From Streptomyces sp. yr375 (GTDB lineage: Bacteria; Actinomycetota; Actinomycetes; Streptomycetales; Streptomycetaceae), in the NCBI RefSeq assembly GCF_900110755.1, contig NZ_FOFF01000002.1, positions 62,001 to 126,000 on the forward strand: a DNA stretch of 64,000 nucleotides, read 5' to 3'. The position numbers and the translations under genes are program-made. Shown here one piece after another: positions 1 to 9,741 of the stretch (within the stretch, counting starts at the first letter, position 1; each line of letters begins with the position of its first letter). The notes beneath the pieces were generated by a model that was not told the origin of the DNA, did no database searches, and saw nothing but the letters and a program-made list of their open reading frames with translations.

Positions 1-2
1 AC

Positions 3-56
3 GGCGCGTGGGAGCGGGAGGAGATCGCCGGGTACCTGGAGACGCACCCGTGGTGA
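3..56 (+). CDS. 3' end of an upstream gene (partial)
   Basis: An open frame entering from the left edge ends at TGA 54-56. The 17 visible residues end in GYLETHPW. The following cupin gene starts at GTG 53-55 and overlaps this stop by the GTGA pattern typical of translationally coupled genes. Too little is visible to name a family; it is probably the operon partner of the cupin gene. Confidence 0.6.
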   Translation, partial: GAWEREEIAGYLETHPW

Positions 57-772
57 ACGCGTCCGACGCGTACCGGGGGCTGCCCGGCGGGGTCGCCGTC
101 TCGCGTCTGTGCGTGTACGACTGGCCGGCCGCCGACGGTCCGCACGGTGGAACTCCCCATCTGCACCTGGCCTGTTCGGAGGGGTACGTCGTCACGGGCG
201 GGCGCGGCGCGGTGCAGACCCTGACGACGTCCGGGTACGAGGTCACGCCCCTCGCGCCCGGCACGGTCGCCTGGTTCACGCCGGGCACCATCCACCGGCT
301 GGTCAACGAGGACGACCTGCGCATCACCGTACTGATGCAGAACAGCGGGCTGCCGGAGGCGGGCGACGCCGTACTGACCCTGCCCCCGGAGTACCTCACC
401 GACCCCGAGACGTACGCCGCCGCGACCGCGATCCCGGCCGACGCCCCGGAGGCGGAACAGGCCAGGATCGCGCGCGCCCGGCGCGACCTCGCGCTGACGG
501 GCTACCGGGCGCTGCGCGAGGCCCCCGAGGGGCTGGCCGCCTTCCACCGCGCCGCCGCCGCGCTCGTACGGCACCGGCTGCCCGAGTGGCGTGAGCGCTG
601 GCTGCGCGGGGCGCGGGCGGCGGCGCAGGCCACGGGGGAGCAGCTCGACCGGCTCGCGGACGGCGACGTCTCCCACCTCGCCGAGGCCGCCGTACGGGCC
701 GAACAGCCGTCGGAATACGGGAAGTTCGGGATGTGCGGGCGGTTGGACGTGTATGCGTGGCCGTCGGCGTAG
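53..772 (+). CDS. cupin-domain protein
   Basis: About 239 residues. The first half looks like a single cupin barrel: a His-containing segment (GTPHLHLACSEGYVV) leads into a Gly-rich turn and a second metal-site-like segment (PGTVAWFTPGTIHRLVN). The second half is helical and Ala/Arg-rich, with no recognised domain. Cupins of this shape bind a metal or a small sugar or acid ligand. I chose GTG 53 because it overlaps the stop of the preceding frame; a start at 8 would be in frame but lies inside that gene. The coupling suggests it works with the truncated upstream product. The substrate cannot be read from the sequence. Confidence 0.7.
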   Translation: MNASDAYRGLPGGVAVSRLCVYDWPAADGPHGGTPHLHLACSEGYVVTGGRGAVQTLTTSGYEVTPLAPGTVAWFTPGTIHRLVNEDDLRITVLMQNSGLPEAGDAVLTLPPEYLTDPETYAAATAIPADAPEAEQARIARARRDLALTGYRALREAPEGLAAFHRAAAALVRHRLPEWRERWLRGARAAAQATGEQLDRLADGDVSHLAEAAVRAEQPSEYGKFGMCGRLDVYAWPSA

Positions 773-854
773 ATTCACCGATATCGCTGCGGCCTTTCCC
801 GCCGGAATGATCCAATCGACCCGATGTCGGGAACGGTGAACGGGGAGTGTGCAC

Positions 855-1565
855 GTGCGGCGGATCAAGGTGACGGCAGCGGTGTTCTGCGCGGCGGCAC
901 TGATGGCCGGATGCGGGGGCGGCGGGGGCACCGGGAGTGATGCCGATGCGAAGGCCTCCGCGGCTGCGGATACGGCGGGGTCGGCCTCGGCGGCTCCTGC
1001 CCGGCCGCTCGGCGAGGCCCAGTTGAAGTCGGCCGCGCTGACCGGCGGTGATGTGGACGGGTTCCAGATCACCGACTTCCCCGTGAAGCCCGACGGCGAC
1101 TCCGTGGCCCGGCCCGCGGACTGCCAGCCGCTGGAGGACATGCGCACCGGCGCGCCCGACCCGGGCCCCAAGGCGTTCACCGGCCTGCTCGCCTACGCCG
1201 GCGCGGGCCCCACGGCCGGTTCGGCCACCACCATCGGCCTCATGGCCTACGACGGGTCGTCCGCCGCCCAGGGCGTCCTCGGCGGACTGCGCACCGCACT
1301 GAAGACGTGCACCGCCTACGAGGGCGGCGTCCCCGCCCGCACCACCGCCAAGTCCGCCACCGCGCCCGATGTCGGCGACGACGCCGTCGCCTACTCGCTA
1401 CAGACCGAGCGGGACAGCCCGGACGCGTTCGTCGTCGTGCGCAGCGGTGCCACGGTCGTCCTGTTCTTCACCGCGACCGGCACCCGCACCGGCTCCGGGG
1501 CGGCGGTGCCGGAGGCGCTGGTCTCCGCGCAGATCCGGAAGCTGGAGGCTCAGGGGTCCCTCTAG
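855..1565 (+). CDS. secreted lipoprotein
   Basis: The N-terminus is a short basic stretch, a hydrophobic segment and a lipobox LMAGC followed by a Gly run, so the protein should be processed by signal peptidase II and anchored outside the cell membrane. A Ser/Ala/Asp-rich linker follows, then a compact domain of about 180 residues with two cysteines (PADCQPLED and LKTCTAYEG) that could form a disulfide. It resembles the many uncharacterised actinobacterial lipoproteins; no function is assigned. GTG 849 and GTG 855 are both in frame; the GGGGAG at 842-847 is better spaced for 855. Its stop overlaps the stop of the convergent regulator. Confidence 0.8.
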   Translation: MRRIKVTAAVFCAAALMAGCGGGGGTGSDADAKASAAADTAGSASAAPARPLGEAQLKSAALTGGDVDGFQITDFPVKPDGDSVARPADCQPLEDMRTGAPDPGPKAFTGLLAYAGAGPTAGSATTIGLMAYDGSSAAQGVLGGLRTALKTCTAYEGGVPARTTAKSATAPDVGDDAVAYSLQTERDSPDAFVVVRSGATVVLFFTATGTRTGSGAAVPEALVSAQIRKLEAQGSL

Positions 1566-2053
1566 GCGGCCGAGGGGCCCGCCGCCGGGCCTGTCACCGT
1601 CCACCCCGGTGCCTGCGGGTGGGCGGTCATGTCCTCGTGCCGGACCTCCTCGCCGCAGGTCGAGCAGGTGATCGCCGGGATCAGTTCGTTGCCGCAGATG
1701 TGCTCGATCACCATGGGGCGGTCGTCATCCTCACGGAGGTGGCGGTCGCCCCATGCCATGAGCGTCATCAGGACCGGTTCCAGTTCGAGCCCCGCCTGCG
1801 TGGCCCGGTACTCGAAGCGCTGCGGGCGCTCGCTGTAGGCGCGTCTGGTCAGGATCCCGGCGTCGACGAGGCGGCGCAGCCGGGTGGCCAGGATGTCGCG
1901 CGGGGCGCCGATGTTGCGCACCAACTGGTCGAAGCGGCCGTTGCCCAGACACACCTCCCGCAGGACGAGCAGGGAGTACTTCTCGCCGACGAGGGCGAGT
2001 GCGTCGGCGATCGAGCAGGGGCGCGGGTCTTTGGAGTCCTTGGTGGCGGCCAT
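1562..2053 (-). CDS. HxlR-family transcriptional regulator
   Basis: A 163-residue winged-helix protein. The segment CSIADALALVGEKYSLLVLREVCLG followed by RFDQLVRNIGAPRDILATRLRRLVDAGIL is the HxlR/DUF24 signature. Cys near residue 15 sits where redox-sensing members carry theirs. The C-terminal third has two CxxC-like motifs (HICGNE and CSTCGEE), which could bind zinc and are an extra beyond the basic family. Start chosen at ATG 2053; the open frame runs 19 codons further but those lie over the operator-like repeats. It is divergent from the thiolase at 2198, with nested palindromes between, so autoregulation and control of the thiolase are the likely role. Confidence 0.88.
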   Translation of the reverse strand: MAATKDSKDPRPCSIADALALVGEKYSLLVLREVCLGNGRFDQLVRNIGAPRDILATRLRRLVDAGILTRRAYSERPQRFEYRATQAGLELEPVLMTLMAWGDRHLREDDDRPMVIEHICGNELIPAITCSTCGEEVRHEDMTAHPQAPGWTVTGPAAGPSAA

Positions 2054-2073
2054 GCGAGCCAGTCTAGGGGAGC

Positions 2074-2148
2074 GTTGGAAAAACAAACCCAGATGAGTTG
2101 GATTTTCCAACCCTCTGGGTTAGAGTGAGTTTGAAATTCCTACTCACT
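2074..2148. promoter_or_regulatory. nested palindromes: probable HxlR operator
   Basis: The HxlR/thiolase spacer is AT-rich and full of symmetry. GTTGGATTTTCCAAC (2097-2111) is a perfect palindrome around TTT. Flanking it with nearly the same centre are AACCCAGA (2086-2093) and TCTGGGTT (2114-2121). A further GTTGGAAAA (2074-2082) pairs with 2103-2111, and AGTGAGT (2124-2130) pairs with ACTCACT (2142-2148). The overlapping arms suggest two registers for a dimeric regulator covering both promoters. Confidence 0.65.
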
Positions 2149-2197
2149 TCCCAGTGCTCACTACTCGCTACTCACCAGTAGTCGCGGAGGCCCGTCC

Positions 2198-3376
<1,179 letters not shown>

Positions 3377-3387
3377 CGCCGTCGGCC

Positions 3388-4185
3388 TCAGGCGCGGCGC
3401 AGGTGGTGGCGCTTGCGCCAGGCCACCGCCGCGCCGCCGACCGCCGGCAGGGCGATGCAGGCCATGGCGATCAGGAAGGCCGGCGAGGTCGGGGAGGAGG
3501 CACGGGCCCCGGCGACGACGTACGCGGCGGTGTTCGGGATCGAGCCCAGCGCGGTCGCGACCAGGAAGGACACCCAGCCCATGCGGGAGACGGCGGCGCA
3601 GTAGTTCGCGGCCCAGAACGGCACCCCCGGGAACAGCCGGGCGGCCAGCATCGAGCGCATGCCGTGCCGGCTCAACTGGCCGTCCGCCGCCTTGAGCAGC
3701 CGGCCGCGCAGCAGGGGTCGTAGCGCGTCCTGCCCGAGGAGGCGGCCGAGGCCGAAGGCGATCCCGGCCCCCAGCACCGTGCCAGCCAGCGACGCGGTGG
3801 TGCCCCACTGGGTGCCGAACAGCGCGCCCGCGGCCAGGTTCAGCAGCGGTCTCGGCACGAACGCCACGGTGCACAGGCCGTACGCCACCGCGAAGACCGC
3901 GGCCGCCGAGACGCCGCCCAACTGCGGTGGCCAGCCGTCCGCGAGGAGCTTCTGCGGCTCGAAGAGCAGCACGCTCGACGCGGCCGCCGCGAGCAGCACG
4001 ACCAGCAGCGCGAACCGGGACCAGGGCGACAGGAGCACGCTCGTGCAGCGCGCGGCGAGGCCGCCGGGTGCGGCGACGGACGTGGTGACCGGCACCGGAG
4101 CGAGTGCGGGGACGGCGAGCTCCGTGGCGGTGGCCCGGGGTGAGGCCGTGGCGGTGCCCCCAGAGTGGGTGGTGGCATCGAGCAT
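3388..4185 (-). CDS. TVP38/TMEM64 (DedA-superfamily) membrane protein
   Basis: About 265 residues with a short Thr/Ala/Pro-rich cytoplasmic tail, then several hydrophobic helices. The core matches the SNARE-associated/VTT fold: FVPRPLLNLAAGALFGTQWGT, then LGRLLGQDALRPLL, then the conserved LAARLFPGVPFWAANYCAA segment. It ends in a basic KRHHLRRA tail. Family members act in membrane lipid homeostasis, with some DedA relatives reported as lipid flippases; a specific role here is inferred only from family. I set the start at ATG 4185; the open frame extends about 134 codons further but those are low-complexity and cover the tuf3 leader. It is convergent with the thiolase and divergent from tuf3. 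Confidence 0.85.
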   Translation of the reverse strand: MLDATTHSGGTATASPRATATELAVPALAPVPVTTSVAAPGGLAARCTSVLLSPWSRFALLVVLLAAAASSVLLFEPQKLLADGWPPQLGGVSAAAVFAVAYGLCTVAFVPRPLLNLAAGALFGTQWGTTASLAGTVLGAGIAFGLGRLLGQDALRPLLRGRLLKAADGQLSRHGMRSMLAARLFPGVPFWAANYCAAVSRMGWVSFLVATALGSIPNTAAYVVAGARASSPTSPAFLIAMACIALPAVGGAAVAWRKRHHLRRA

Positions 4186-4579
4186 GCCCGCGACAGTAAC
4201 GGACGGACACGTGTGATCGCCGTATGGTCTGCACAGGACCGCCACAGGCGCGGCCACGATCGGCCCGCCGGACACCCCTCCCCGATCCCCTCCCCGATCC
4301 GCTCCTCGATCCGGTCCTCGACGGGGCGAAAACCATTCGACGCCGGACGAACCGTCGGAGATGATCGGCCCATGTTCCGGTACGCCTTCCCGCACGCAGC
4401 GTCCGCAGTCGCGGATGCGCCGAAGGCTGCCGTCCCGCTCCTCGTGGCCGCCGTCGGCGGCGCCCGAAGCTGACCCTCTCCGGATCGTCCGGCGGACCCC
4501 GCAGGGGGAGGGTCGGCCGGCTTCTCGGGGTCCCCGCTTCCTGACGGAACTCCCTCCGGACACGCTTCGAGGTACAGCC
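4186..4579. other. 394-bp spacer between the TVP38 gene and tuf3
   Basis: No convincing protein gene. It contains a short imperfect tandem repeat of CTCCCCGATCC-like units at about 4277-4322, a 33-codon open frame (ATG 4372 to TGA 4473), and a hairpin at 4472-4514 beginning at that frame's stop. The promoters for both flanking genes must lie here; I could not place -10/-35 boxes with confidence. Confidence 0.6.
4472..4514 (+). promoter_or_regulatory. stem-loop in the tuf3 leader (possible attenuator)
   Basis: GACCCTC (4472-4478) pairs with GAGGGTC (4508-4514), extended inward by further C-G pairs with one mismatch. It lies 65 bp before the tuf3 ATG and immediately follows the stop of a 33-codon open frame. 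No U tract follows, so it is not a classical terminator. A leader-peptide or attenuation role is inference. Confidence 0.4.
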
Positions 4580-5749
4580 ATGCCCAAGACCGCTTACGTG
4601 CGGACCAAGCCGCACCTGAACATCGGCACCATGGGTCACGTGGACCACGGCAAGACCACCCTGACCGCCGCCATCACCAAGGTCCTCGCCGACCGCGGCA
4701 CCGGCACGTTCGTGCCGTTCGACCGGATCGACCGCGCCCCCGAGGAGGCCGCGCGCGGCATCACCATCAACATCGCGCACGTCGAGTACGAGACCGACAC
4801 CCGGCACTACGCGCACGTCGACATGCCGGGCCACGCCGACTTCATCAAGAACATGGTCACTGGCGCATCGCAGCTCGACGGGGCGATCCTCGTCGTCTCC
4901 GCGCTCGACGGGATCATGCCGCAGACCGCCGAACACGTCCTGCTCGCCCGGCAGGTGGGGGTCGACCACATCGTCGTCGCCCTCAACAAGGCCGACGCGG
5001 GTGACGAGGAGCTGCTCGACCTCGTCGAGCTGGAGGTCCGCGACCTGCTCACCGAGCACGGCTACGGCGGCGACTCCGCGCCCGTCGTACGGGTCTCCGG
5101 GCTGAAGGCCCTGGCCGGCGAGGAGCGGTGGACGGCGTCGATCGACGCGCTGCTCGACGCGGTCGACACGTACGTGCCGATGCCCGAGCGGTATGTGGAC
5201 GCGCCGTTCCTGCTGTCCGTCGAGAACGTGCTCACCATCACCGGGCGGGGGACCGTCGTCACCGGCGCGGTGGAGCGGGGCACGGTCCGCGTCGGCGAGC
5301 GGGTCGACGTGCTCGGCGCGGGCGTGGAGAGCGTCGTGACCGGCCTGGAGACGTTCGGCAGGCCCATGGCGGAGGCCCAGGCCGGGGACAGCGTCGCGCT
5401 GCTGCTGCGCGGTGTGCCGCGTGACGCGGTGCGGCGGGGGCACGTGGTGGTGGCGCCGGGGAGCGTGGTGCCCCGGCGGCGGTTCTCGGCGCAGGTGTAT
5501 GTGCTGTCGGCGCGGGAGGGCGGCCGTACGACGCCGGTCTCGACCGGGTACCGGCCGCAGTTCTACATCCGTACCGCGGACGTCGTCGGGGACGTGGACC
5601 TCGGCGAGGTCGCCGTGGCGCGGCCAGGGGAGCGGGTCGTCATGACCGTCGAGCTGGGGCGCGAGGTGCCGTTGGAGCCCGGTCTCGGGTTCGCGATTCG
5701 TGAGGGCGGGCGGACCGTGGGGGCGGGGACCGTGACCGCCGTGCTGTGA
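4580..5749 (+). CDS. tuf3: elongation factor Tu, divergent EF-Tu3 type
   Basis: 389 residues with all three EF-Tu domains; the GTPase carries aminoacyl-tRNA to the ribosome. GTPase motifs are GHVDHGKT (19-26), RGITIN, D81-M-P-G-H85, N136-K-A-D139 and a SGLK loop. Housekeeping EF-Tu has DCPGH, NKCD and SALK at these places, so both cysteines are replaced. The protein is also about eight residues shorter than standard. It stands alone rather than following rpsL-rpsG-fus, as the main tuf1 does. Streptomyces carry such a divergent third copy, reported to be weakly expressed and stress-responsive. ATG 4580 follows GAGG about 7 nt upstream; the longer open frame upstream is non-coding leader. Confidence 0.93.
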   Translation: MPKTAYVRTKPHLNIGTMGHVDHGKTTLTAAITKVLADRGTGTFVPFDRIDRAPEEAARGITINIAHVEYETDTRHYAHVDMPGHADFIKNMVTGASQLDGAILVVSALDGIMPQTAEHVLLARQVGVDHIVVALNKADAGDEELLDLVELEVRDLLTEHGYGGDSAPVVRVSGLKALAGEERWTASIDALLDAVDTYVPMPERYVDAPFLLSVENVLTITGRGTVVTGAVERGTVRVGERVDVLGAGVESVVTGLETFGRPMAEAQAGDSVALLLRGVPRDAVRRGHVVVAPGSVVPRRRFSAQVYVLSAREGGRTTPVSTGYRPQFYIRTADVVGDVDLGEVAVARPGERVVMTVELGREVPLEPGLGFAIREGGRTVGAGTVTAVL

Positions 5750-5801
5750 CGGCGGGGCCGTCCGCGTCCCCGGCGCCCTTTCGCGATGCGAAAATGGGCC
5801 G

Positions 5802-6653
5802 GTGAACGACGACGAGCCCATACCTGTCACCCGAGACGTCGACCACGGCACCGCCAAGCTGATGCCCGACGTCGACCGGGCCCGGGCCTGGCTGCTGACC
5901 GTCGACGGGGCGCCGCAGTCGTACGTCGACCTGGACGACCCGACGTACCTGGAGTTCGAGTACACGCGGCGTCTCGGGCACGTCCTGGACACCGTCGCCG
6001 AGCCGGGCCGTCCGCTGGACGTGCTGCATCTCGGCGGCGGTGCCCTCACCCTGCCCCGGTACCTGGCGGCGACCCGGCCGGACTCCCGGCAGGACGTCGT
6101 CGAGTTCGACCGAGGTCTGCTGGACCTGGTCGCCGAGCACCTGCCCGTGCCGGCCGCGGCGGGCGTCGCGCTGCACGCCGCCGACGCGCGGGCCTGGCTG
6201 GAGGCGGCCCCGGACGGCTCCGCCGACGCGCTCGTCGCCGACGTCTTCGGCGGCTCCCGCGTCCCCGCCCACCTCACGTCCCTCACCTACGCTCAGCAGG
6301 CCGGACGGGTCCTGCGCGGCGACGGCGTCTATCTGGCGAACCTCGCCGACGGGGCGCCCTTCGGCTTCCTGCGGTCCCAACTCGCCAACCTGGCCGAGGT
6401 GTTCGAGGAACTGGTGCTCATCGCCGAACCGGCGGTCCTGCGCGGCCGCCGGTTCGGCAACGCCGTGCTCGTCGCCGCGCACCACCCGCTCGACGTGACC
6501 GCCCTGGCCCGCCGCACCGCCGCCGACGCGTTCCCGGCCCGCGTGGAGTACGGCTCCGGCCTGCGCCGTTTCATCGGCGACGCGCGCCCGGTACGGGACG
6601 AGGACGCCGTACCGTCGCCCGTACCACCCGAGGGCGCGTTCGGCATCGGCTGA
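5802..6653 (+). CDS. spermidine-synthase-like SAM-fold protein
   Basis: 283 residues with the polyamine-synthase Rossmann fold. TYLEFEYTRRLGHVLD resembles the entry segment, LDVLHLGGGALTLPRYL the nucleotide-binding loop (GGG-A in place of the usual GGGDG), VVEFDRGLLDL the acidic strand end, and DALVADVFGGSRVPAHL the region of the catalytic aspartate. The altered Gly loop, and absence of any decarboxylase for aminopropyl-donor supply nearby, make true spermidine synthesis uncertain. Many actinobacterial relatives are annotated only as spermidine-synthase-like methyltransferase-fold proteins. GTG 5802 is favoured over an upstream out-of-frame alternative. It lies 52 bp after tuf3 on the same strand and could be co-transcribed with it. 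Confidence 0.82.
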   Translation: MNDDEPIPVTRDVDHGTAKLMPDVDRARAWLLTVDGAPQSYVDLDDPTYLEFEYTRRLGHVLDTVAEPGRPLDVLHLGGGALTLPRYLAATRPDSRQDVVEFDRGLLDLVAEHLPVPAAAGVALHAADARAWLEAAPDGSADALVADVFGGSRVPAHLTSLTYAQQAGRVLRGDGVYLANLADGAPFGFLRSQLANLAEVFEELVLIAEPAVLRGRRFGNAVLVAAHHPLDVTALARRTAADAFPARVEYGSGLRRFIGDARPVRDEDAVPSPVPPEGAFGIG

Positions 6654-6669
6654 ACGGTGGAACGGGCCG

Positions 6670-8025
6670 TCAGGTCGCGTACGTCTGCTCCTGATCCGCG
6701 TCCCCCGTCGGCGTGCCGCGCGGCACCGGCTGCGTACGCCGGGTCAGGTTCCGTACCTCCGGTACGCACAGGACCGCCGCCGTCACCGCCACGACGAGCC
6801 CGGCGCAGCCCCACAGGGACGGCGCGCGGCCGAAGACGCCCTCCGCCGGGCCCGCCAGCGCCGTCGCCAGTGGCACCAGGGCGACCGAGCCGAACCAGTC
6901 GTAGGCGGAGACCCGCGACAGCTTGTCCTCGCTGATCTCCTGATGCAGCGTGGTCATCCAGGACACGCCGAACACCTCCACGGTGACGCCGGTCAGGAAC
7001 ATCACCGCGCACAGCACGCCGAGCGGCACCGGCAGCGCCAGTGCGGCGGAGGGGAGGGCCAGCGGGAAGACGCAGAGGGTGCCGGCGAGGAGCGGGCGGC
7101 GTGGTTTCCAACGGGTCATCAGGAGCGCCCCGGCCACCGTGCCCGCGCCGAAGAGGCCCAGGGCGAGGCCCCAGGGGGCCGCCCCGCCGAGGTGGTCCCG
7201 GGCGACCAGTGGCCCGTAGACCGCCTGGGCGGCGCCGACGACCGCGTTGGCGATTGAGAACTGCAGCACGATGCCCCACAGCCACGGCCGGCTGCTGAAC
7301 TCCCGCCAGCCCTCCCGGAGATCGGCCAGCAGACCGCCGCCCGGCTCGCGCCGCGGAATGTGCCGTACGTCGAGGAACGCGCGCAGCGAGCCGGCGACCG
7401 CGAACGCGACGGCGTCCGCGGCGAGCACCCAGCCCGGGCCGATCACCGCGACCATCGCGCCGCCGAGGGCCGCGCCGCCGAGGCCCGCCCCCTGTATCGC
7501 CATCCGGAACACCGCGAACGCCCGCCCGGCCTGCTCGCCCCGCACCGAGGACAGCAGCATGCCCTCGGCCGCGGGGGAGAAGAACGCCTGGCCGGTGCCG
7601 CCGAGCGCGGTGAGCAGCATCATCTGCCACAGCCGCGGCTCGCCCAGCAGGACGAGAGCGGCGAACGCGCCCTGCGACAGGAAGTTGAGGGCGTTGGCCG
7701 CGACCATCACCCGGTGCCGCGGCAGCCGGTCGGCCACCGCCCCGCCGATCAGCAGGAACAGCACCAGCGGCAGCGTGCGCGCCGCCGCCACCAGACCCAC
7801 GTCGCCGCCGTCGCCGCCCGACTCCAGGACGGCGAACGCGGCGGCGATGAGCGCACCATGACTGCCGAGGCTCGTCACGAACGCGGCGGCGGTCAGCAGG
7901 CTGTAGTTGCGGCCCGCCCAGGCAGGTCTGCGCGGACGGCGACGACGACGGCGACGGGGACCGACCGCCGTCTCGGCGGGTGCGGCTGTTATTTCGGCTT
8001 TGCTGGGCTCGGTGGGTGGGGTCAC
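6670..8025 (-). CDS. MFS exporter (EntS/MFS_3-like)
   Basis: About 451 residues with twelve predicted membrane helices. The N-terminal tail is extremely arginine-rich (RRRRRRRPRRP near residue 30), followed by AGRNYSLLTAAAFVTSLGS. The loop GGAVADRLPRHRVMVAANALN matches motif A of the major facilitator superfamily, and the overall pattern resembles EntS/MefA-type exporters of siderophores or macrolides. The substrate is unknown. I prefer GTG 8025 over the TTG at 8061 because a weak GGGGA lies upstream of GTG and nothing lies upstream of TTG. It is convergent with the spermidine-synthase-like gene, 17 bp apart. Confidence 0.88.
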   Translation of the reverse strand: MTPPTEPSKAEITAAPAETAVGPRRRRRRRPRRPAWAGRNYSLLTAAAFVTSLGSHGALIAAAFAVLESGGDGGDVGLVAAARTLPLVLFLLIGGAVADRLPRHRVMVAANALNFLSQGAFAALVLLGEPRLWQMMLLTALGGTGQAFFSPAAEGMLLSSVRGEQAGRAFAVFRMAIQGAGLGGAALGGAMVAVIGPGWVLAADAVAFAVAGSLRAFLDVRHIPRREPGGGLLADLREGWREFSSRPWLWGIVLQFSIANAVVGAAQAVYGPLVARDHLGGAAPWGLALGLFGAGTVAGALLMTRWKPRRPLLAGTLCVFPLALPSAALALPVPLGVLCAVMFLTGVTVEVFGVSWMTTLHQEISEDKLSRVSAYDWFGSVALVPLATALAGPAEGVFGRAPSLWGCAGLVVAVTAAVLCVPEVRNLTRRTQPVPRGTPTGDADQEQTYAT

Positions 8026-8083
8026 CGGCCGACTATCCCCGCCGCGCCTCCGACGTGCCAAACGGATTAGCCGTCGTCCGCGG

Positions 8084-9196
8084 CTAGTTCTCCGTCGGCG
8101 TCCCGTTCAGCCGTACGGTGCTGAGGATCTGCATGATCGTGGCCTTCGGGACCTCGTCCTTCACGCCCTTCGCGCCGTACCAGTTCCACGACACGTAGTC
8201 GCCGTTGGAGTTCTTGAAGCCGAACGTGATCGCTTTGCCGTCGCTGTCGCACTTGCCCTTCTGGGGCGTGTTCGTCGACTGCGCCCAGGCGTAACTGCCC
8301 TGGATGCCGGAGGCGGTGGTGAAGGCGGTGGCCTTCTTGTCGAAGGTGATGCTCTTCTTGTCCGGCTCGGTGTAGCCGCCGAAGACCCACCAGGCGGGCG
8401 TGTTGATCGCGATCTCGTCGGTGGTCTTGGCCCCGTCGGCGCCCTTGGTGCCGACCTTGGCCAGCGCCGTGTCGTCGGTCTTGCCGTCCTTGTCGGAGTC
8501 GGTGGAGCACCACTTCGACTTGAAGTCGGCCGTGCCCGACTGAAGGATCCGGTCGTAGCCGTCGGGCTTCGTCTTGTCCTCCCACTCGAAGCCCTGGCTG
8601 AGCCCCGGCGACTGGACCTCCCAGTCGGCCGGCACGTCGAAGGCGATGCCCCACTTGGGGTTGACGACGACCTTCCAGCCGGCGACGGTCGGCTTCTGGG
8701 TCTCGGTGCCGCGCGGGTTGTCGTCCGTGCCGGACGAGGAGGAGCCGGAGGCCGACGAGTCGGAAGCCGAAGGGGAGGCGGACGTGGAGGCCTTGGGGCT
8801 CGCGCTGGCCTTGCTCACGTCGGACGGGCCGTCATCGTCGCCGCTCAGCACCAGGAACCCGGTGACACCGGCGGTCACCACGACGGCCGAGGCCGCGACG
8901 ATCGCGACCAGTTTCGTCCGGTTGCCGCCGCCACCGCCCCCGTTGCCGCCGCCGGGCGGAGGCGTGGGCCCGCCCACGGGCGACGGGGCGCCCCACTGCG
9001 GGGGCTGCCCCGGTGGCTGCGCGGGCGGCTGGGCATAGGGGTTGGGCTGCTGCTGGTAGCCGGGCTGCTGATACGGATTCGGCTGTTGCTGTCCCGGCTG
9101 TTGGTACCCCGGCTGCTGGTATCCGGGCTGCTGGTACGGATTGTTCTGCGCCTGCGGGTTCTGCTCTCCCCCGGGCGGCTGCTGTCCTGGCCACAT
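8084..9196 (-). CDS. Gln/Pro-rich tail membrane protein of unknown function
   Basis: About 370 residues in three parts. Residues 1-90 are a cytoplasmic Q/P/Y/N-rich tail with repeated YQQPGYQQPG units. A Gly-rich hinge and single membrane helix (TKLVAIVAASAVVVTAGVTGFLVL) follow. Then comes an Asp/Ser-rich linker and an extracellular domain of about 210 residues with several Trp and two to three Cys (KSKWCST, KGKCDSDG). This layout is common in actinobacterial serine/threonine-kinase-like receptors and uncharacterised exported proteins, but no enzymatic domain is seen. ATG 9196 is preferred to an upstream in-frame start because the Q/P tail begins there. The thioesterase on the opposite strand begins 83 bp away. 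Confidence 0.8.
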   Translation of the reverse strand: MWPGQQPPGGEQNPQAQNNPYQQPGYQQPGYQQPGQQQPNPYQQPGYQQQPNPYAQPPAQPPGQPPQWGAPSPVGGPTPPPGGGNGGGGGGNRTKLVAIVAASAVVVTAGVTGFLVLSGDDDGPSDVSKASASPKASTSASPSASDSSASGSSSSGTDDNPRGTETQKPTVAGWKVVVNPKWGIAFDVPADWEVQSPGLSQGFEWEDKTKPDGYDRILQSGTADFKSKWCSTDSDKDGKTDDTALAKVGTKGADGAKTTDEIAINTPAWWVFGGYTEPDKKSITFDKKATAFTTASGIQGSYAWAQSTNTPQKGKCDSDGKAITFGFKNSNGDYVSWNWYGAKGVKDEVPKATIMQILSTVRLNGTPTEN

Positions 9197-9279
9197 GGCC
9201 AGAAACCCTAATGCCGTCGGGGACACGGTCACCACACCGGTCTGGCCAGCCGAAGCTACTCACGGGTAACATCGTGGTC

Positions 9280-9732
9280 GTGAGCGCAGACCAGATGTCC
9301 ATCGGCGAGCTGCTCGCCGCCACCGTGCCCATGGCCCGGACCCTGCACCTCGAGTTCCTCGAGGCCGGTCCGGAGCGGGCCGTGGTCGCCCTGCCGGACC
9401 AGGGCGAGTTCCACAACCACGTCGGCGGGCCGCACGCCGGCGCGATGTTCACGCTCGGCGAGTCCGCCAGCGGCGCGATCGTCCTCGCCGCGTTCGGCGA
9501 CCAGCTTTCCCGCGCCGTGCCGCTCGCCGTCGGCGCCGAGATCGCCTACCGCAAGCTGGCCATGGGCGCGGTCACGGCCACCGCGACGCTGGGCCGCCCG
9601 GCCGCCGAGGTCGTCGCCCAACTCGACGCGGGGGAGCGCCCCGAGTTCCCGGTCGCGATCGAGATCCGCCGCGCCGACGGCGCCGTCACCGGCGAGATGA
9701 CCGTGATCTGGACCCTGCGCCCCAACGGCTGA
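9280..9732 (+). CDS. PaaI/DUF4442-type hotdog thioesterase
   Basis: 150 residues with the hotdog fold. The segment EFHNHVGGPHAGAMFTLGESASGA is the HGG-containing loop and long helix that bind acyl-CoA in this family; EIAYRKLAMGAVTATATLG forms the central strands. It should hydrolyse an acyl-CoA thioester, substrate not determinable. GTG 9280 is chosen as start; ATG 9295 is an in-frame alternative. The ribosome site (GGGTAAC) is weak. It is convergent with galU, 9 bp apart. Confidence 0.82.
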   Translation: MSADQMSIGELLAATVPMARTLHLEFLEAGPERAVVALPDQGEFHNHVGGPHAGAMFTLGESASGAIVLAAFGDQLSRAVPLAVGAEIAYRKLAMGAVTATATLGRPAAEVVAQLDAGERPEFPVAIEIRRADGAVTGEMTVIWTLRPNG

Positions 9733-9741
9733 ACGACGCGG

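Noticed and set aside
9013..9279. N-terminal extension of the thioesterase frame.
   Set aside because: It overlaps the start of the opposite membrane-protein gene and encodes no hotdog segment.
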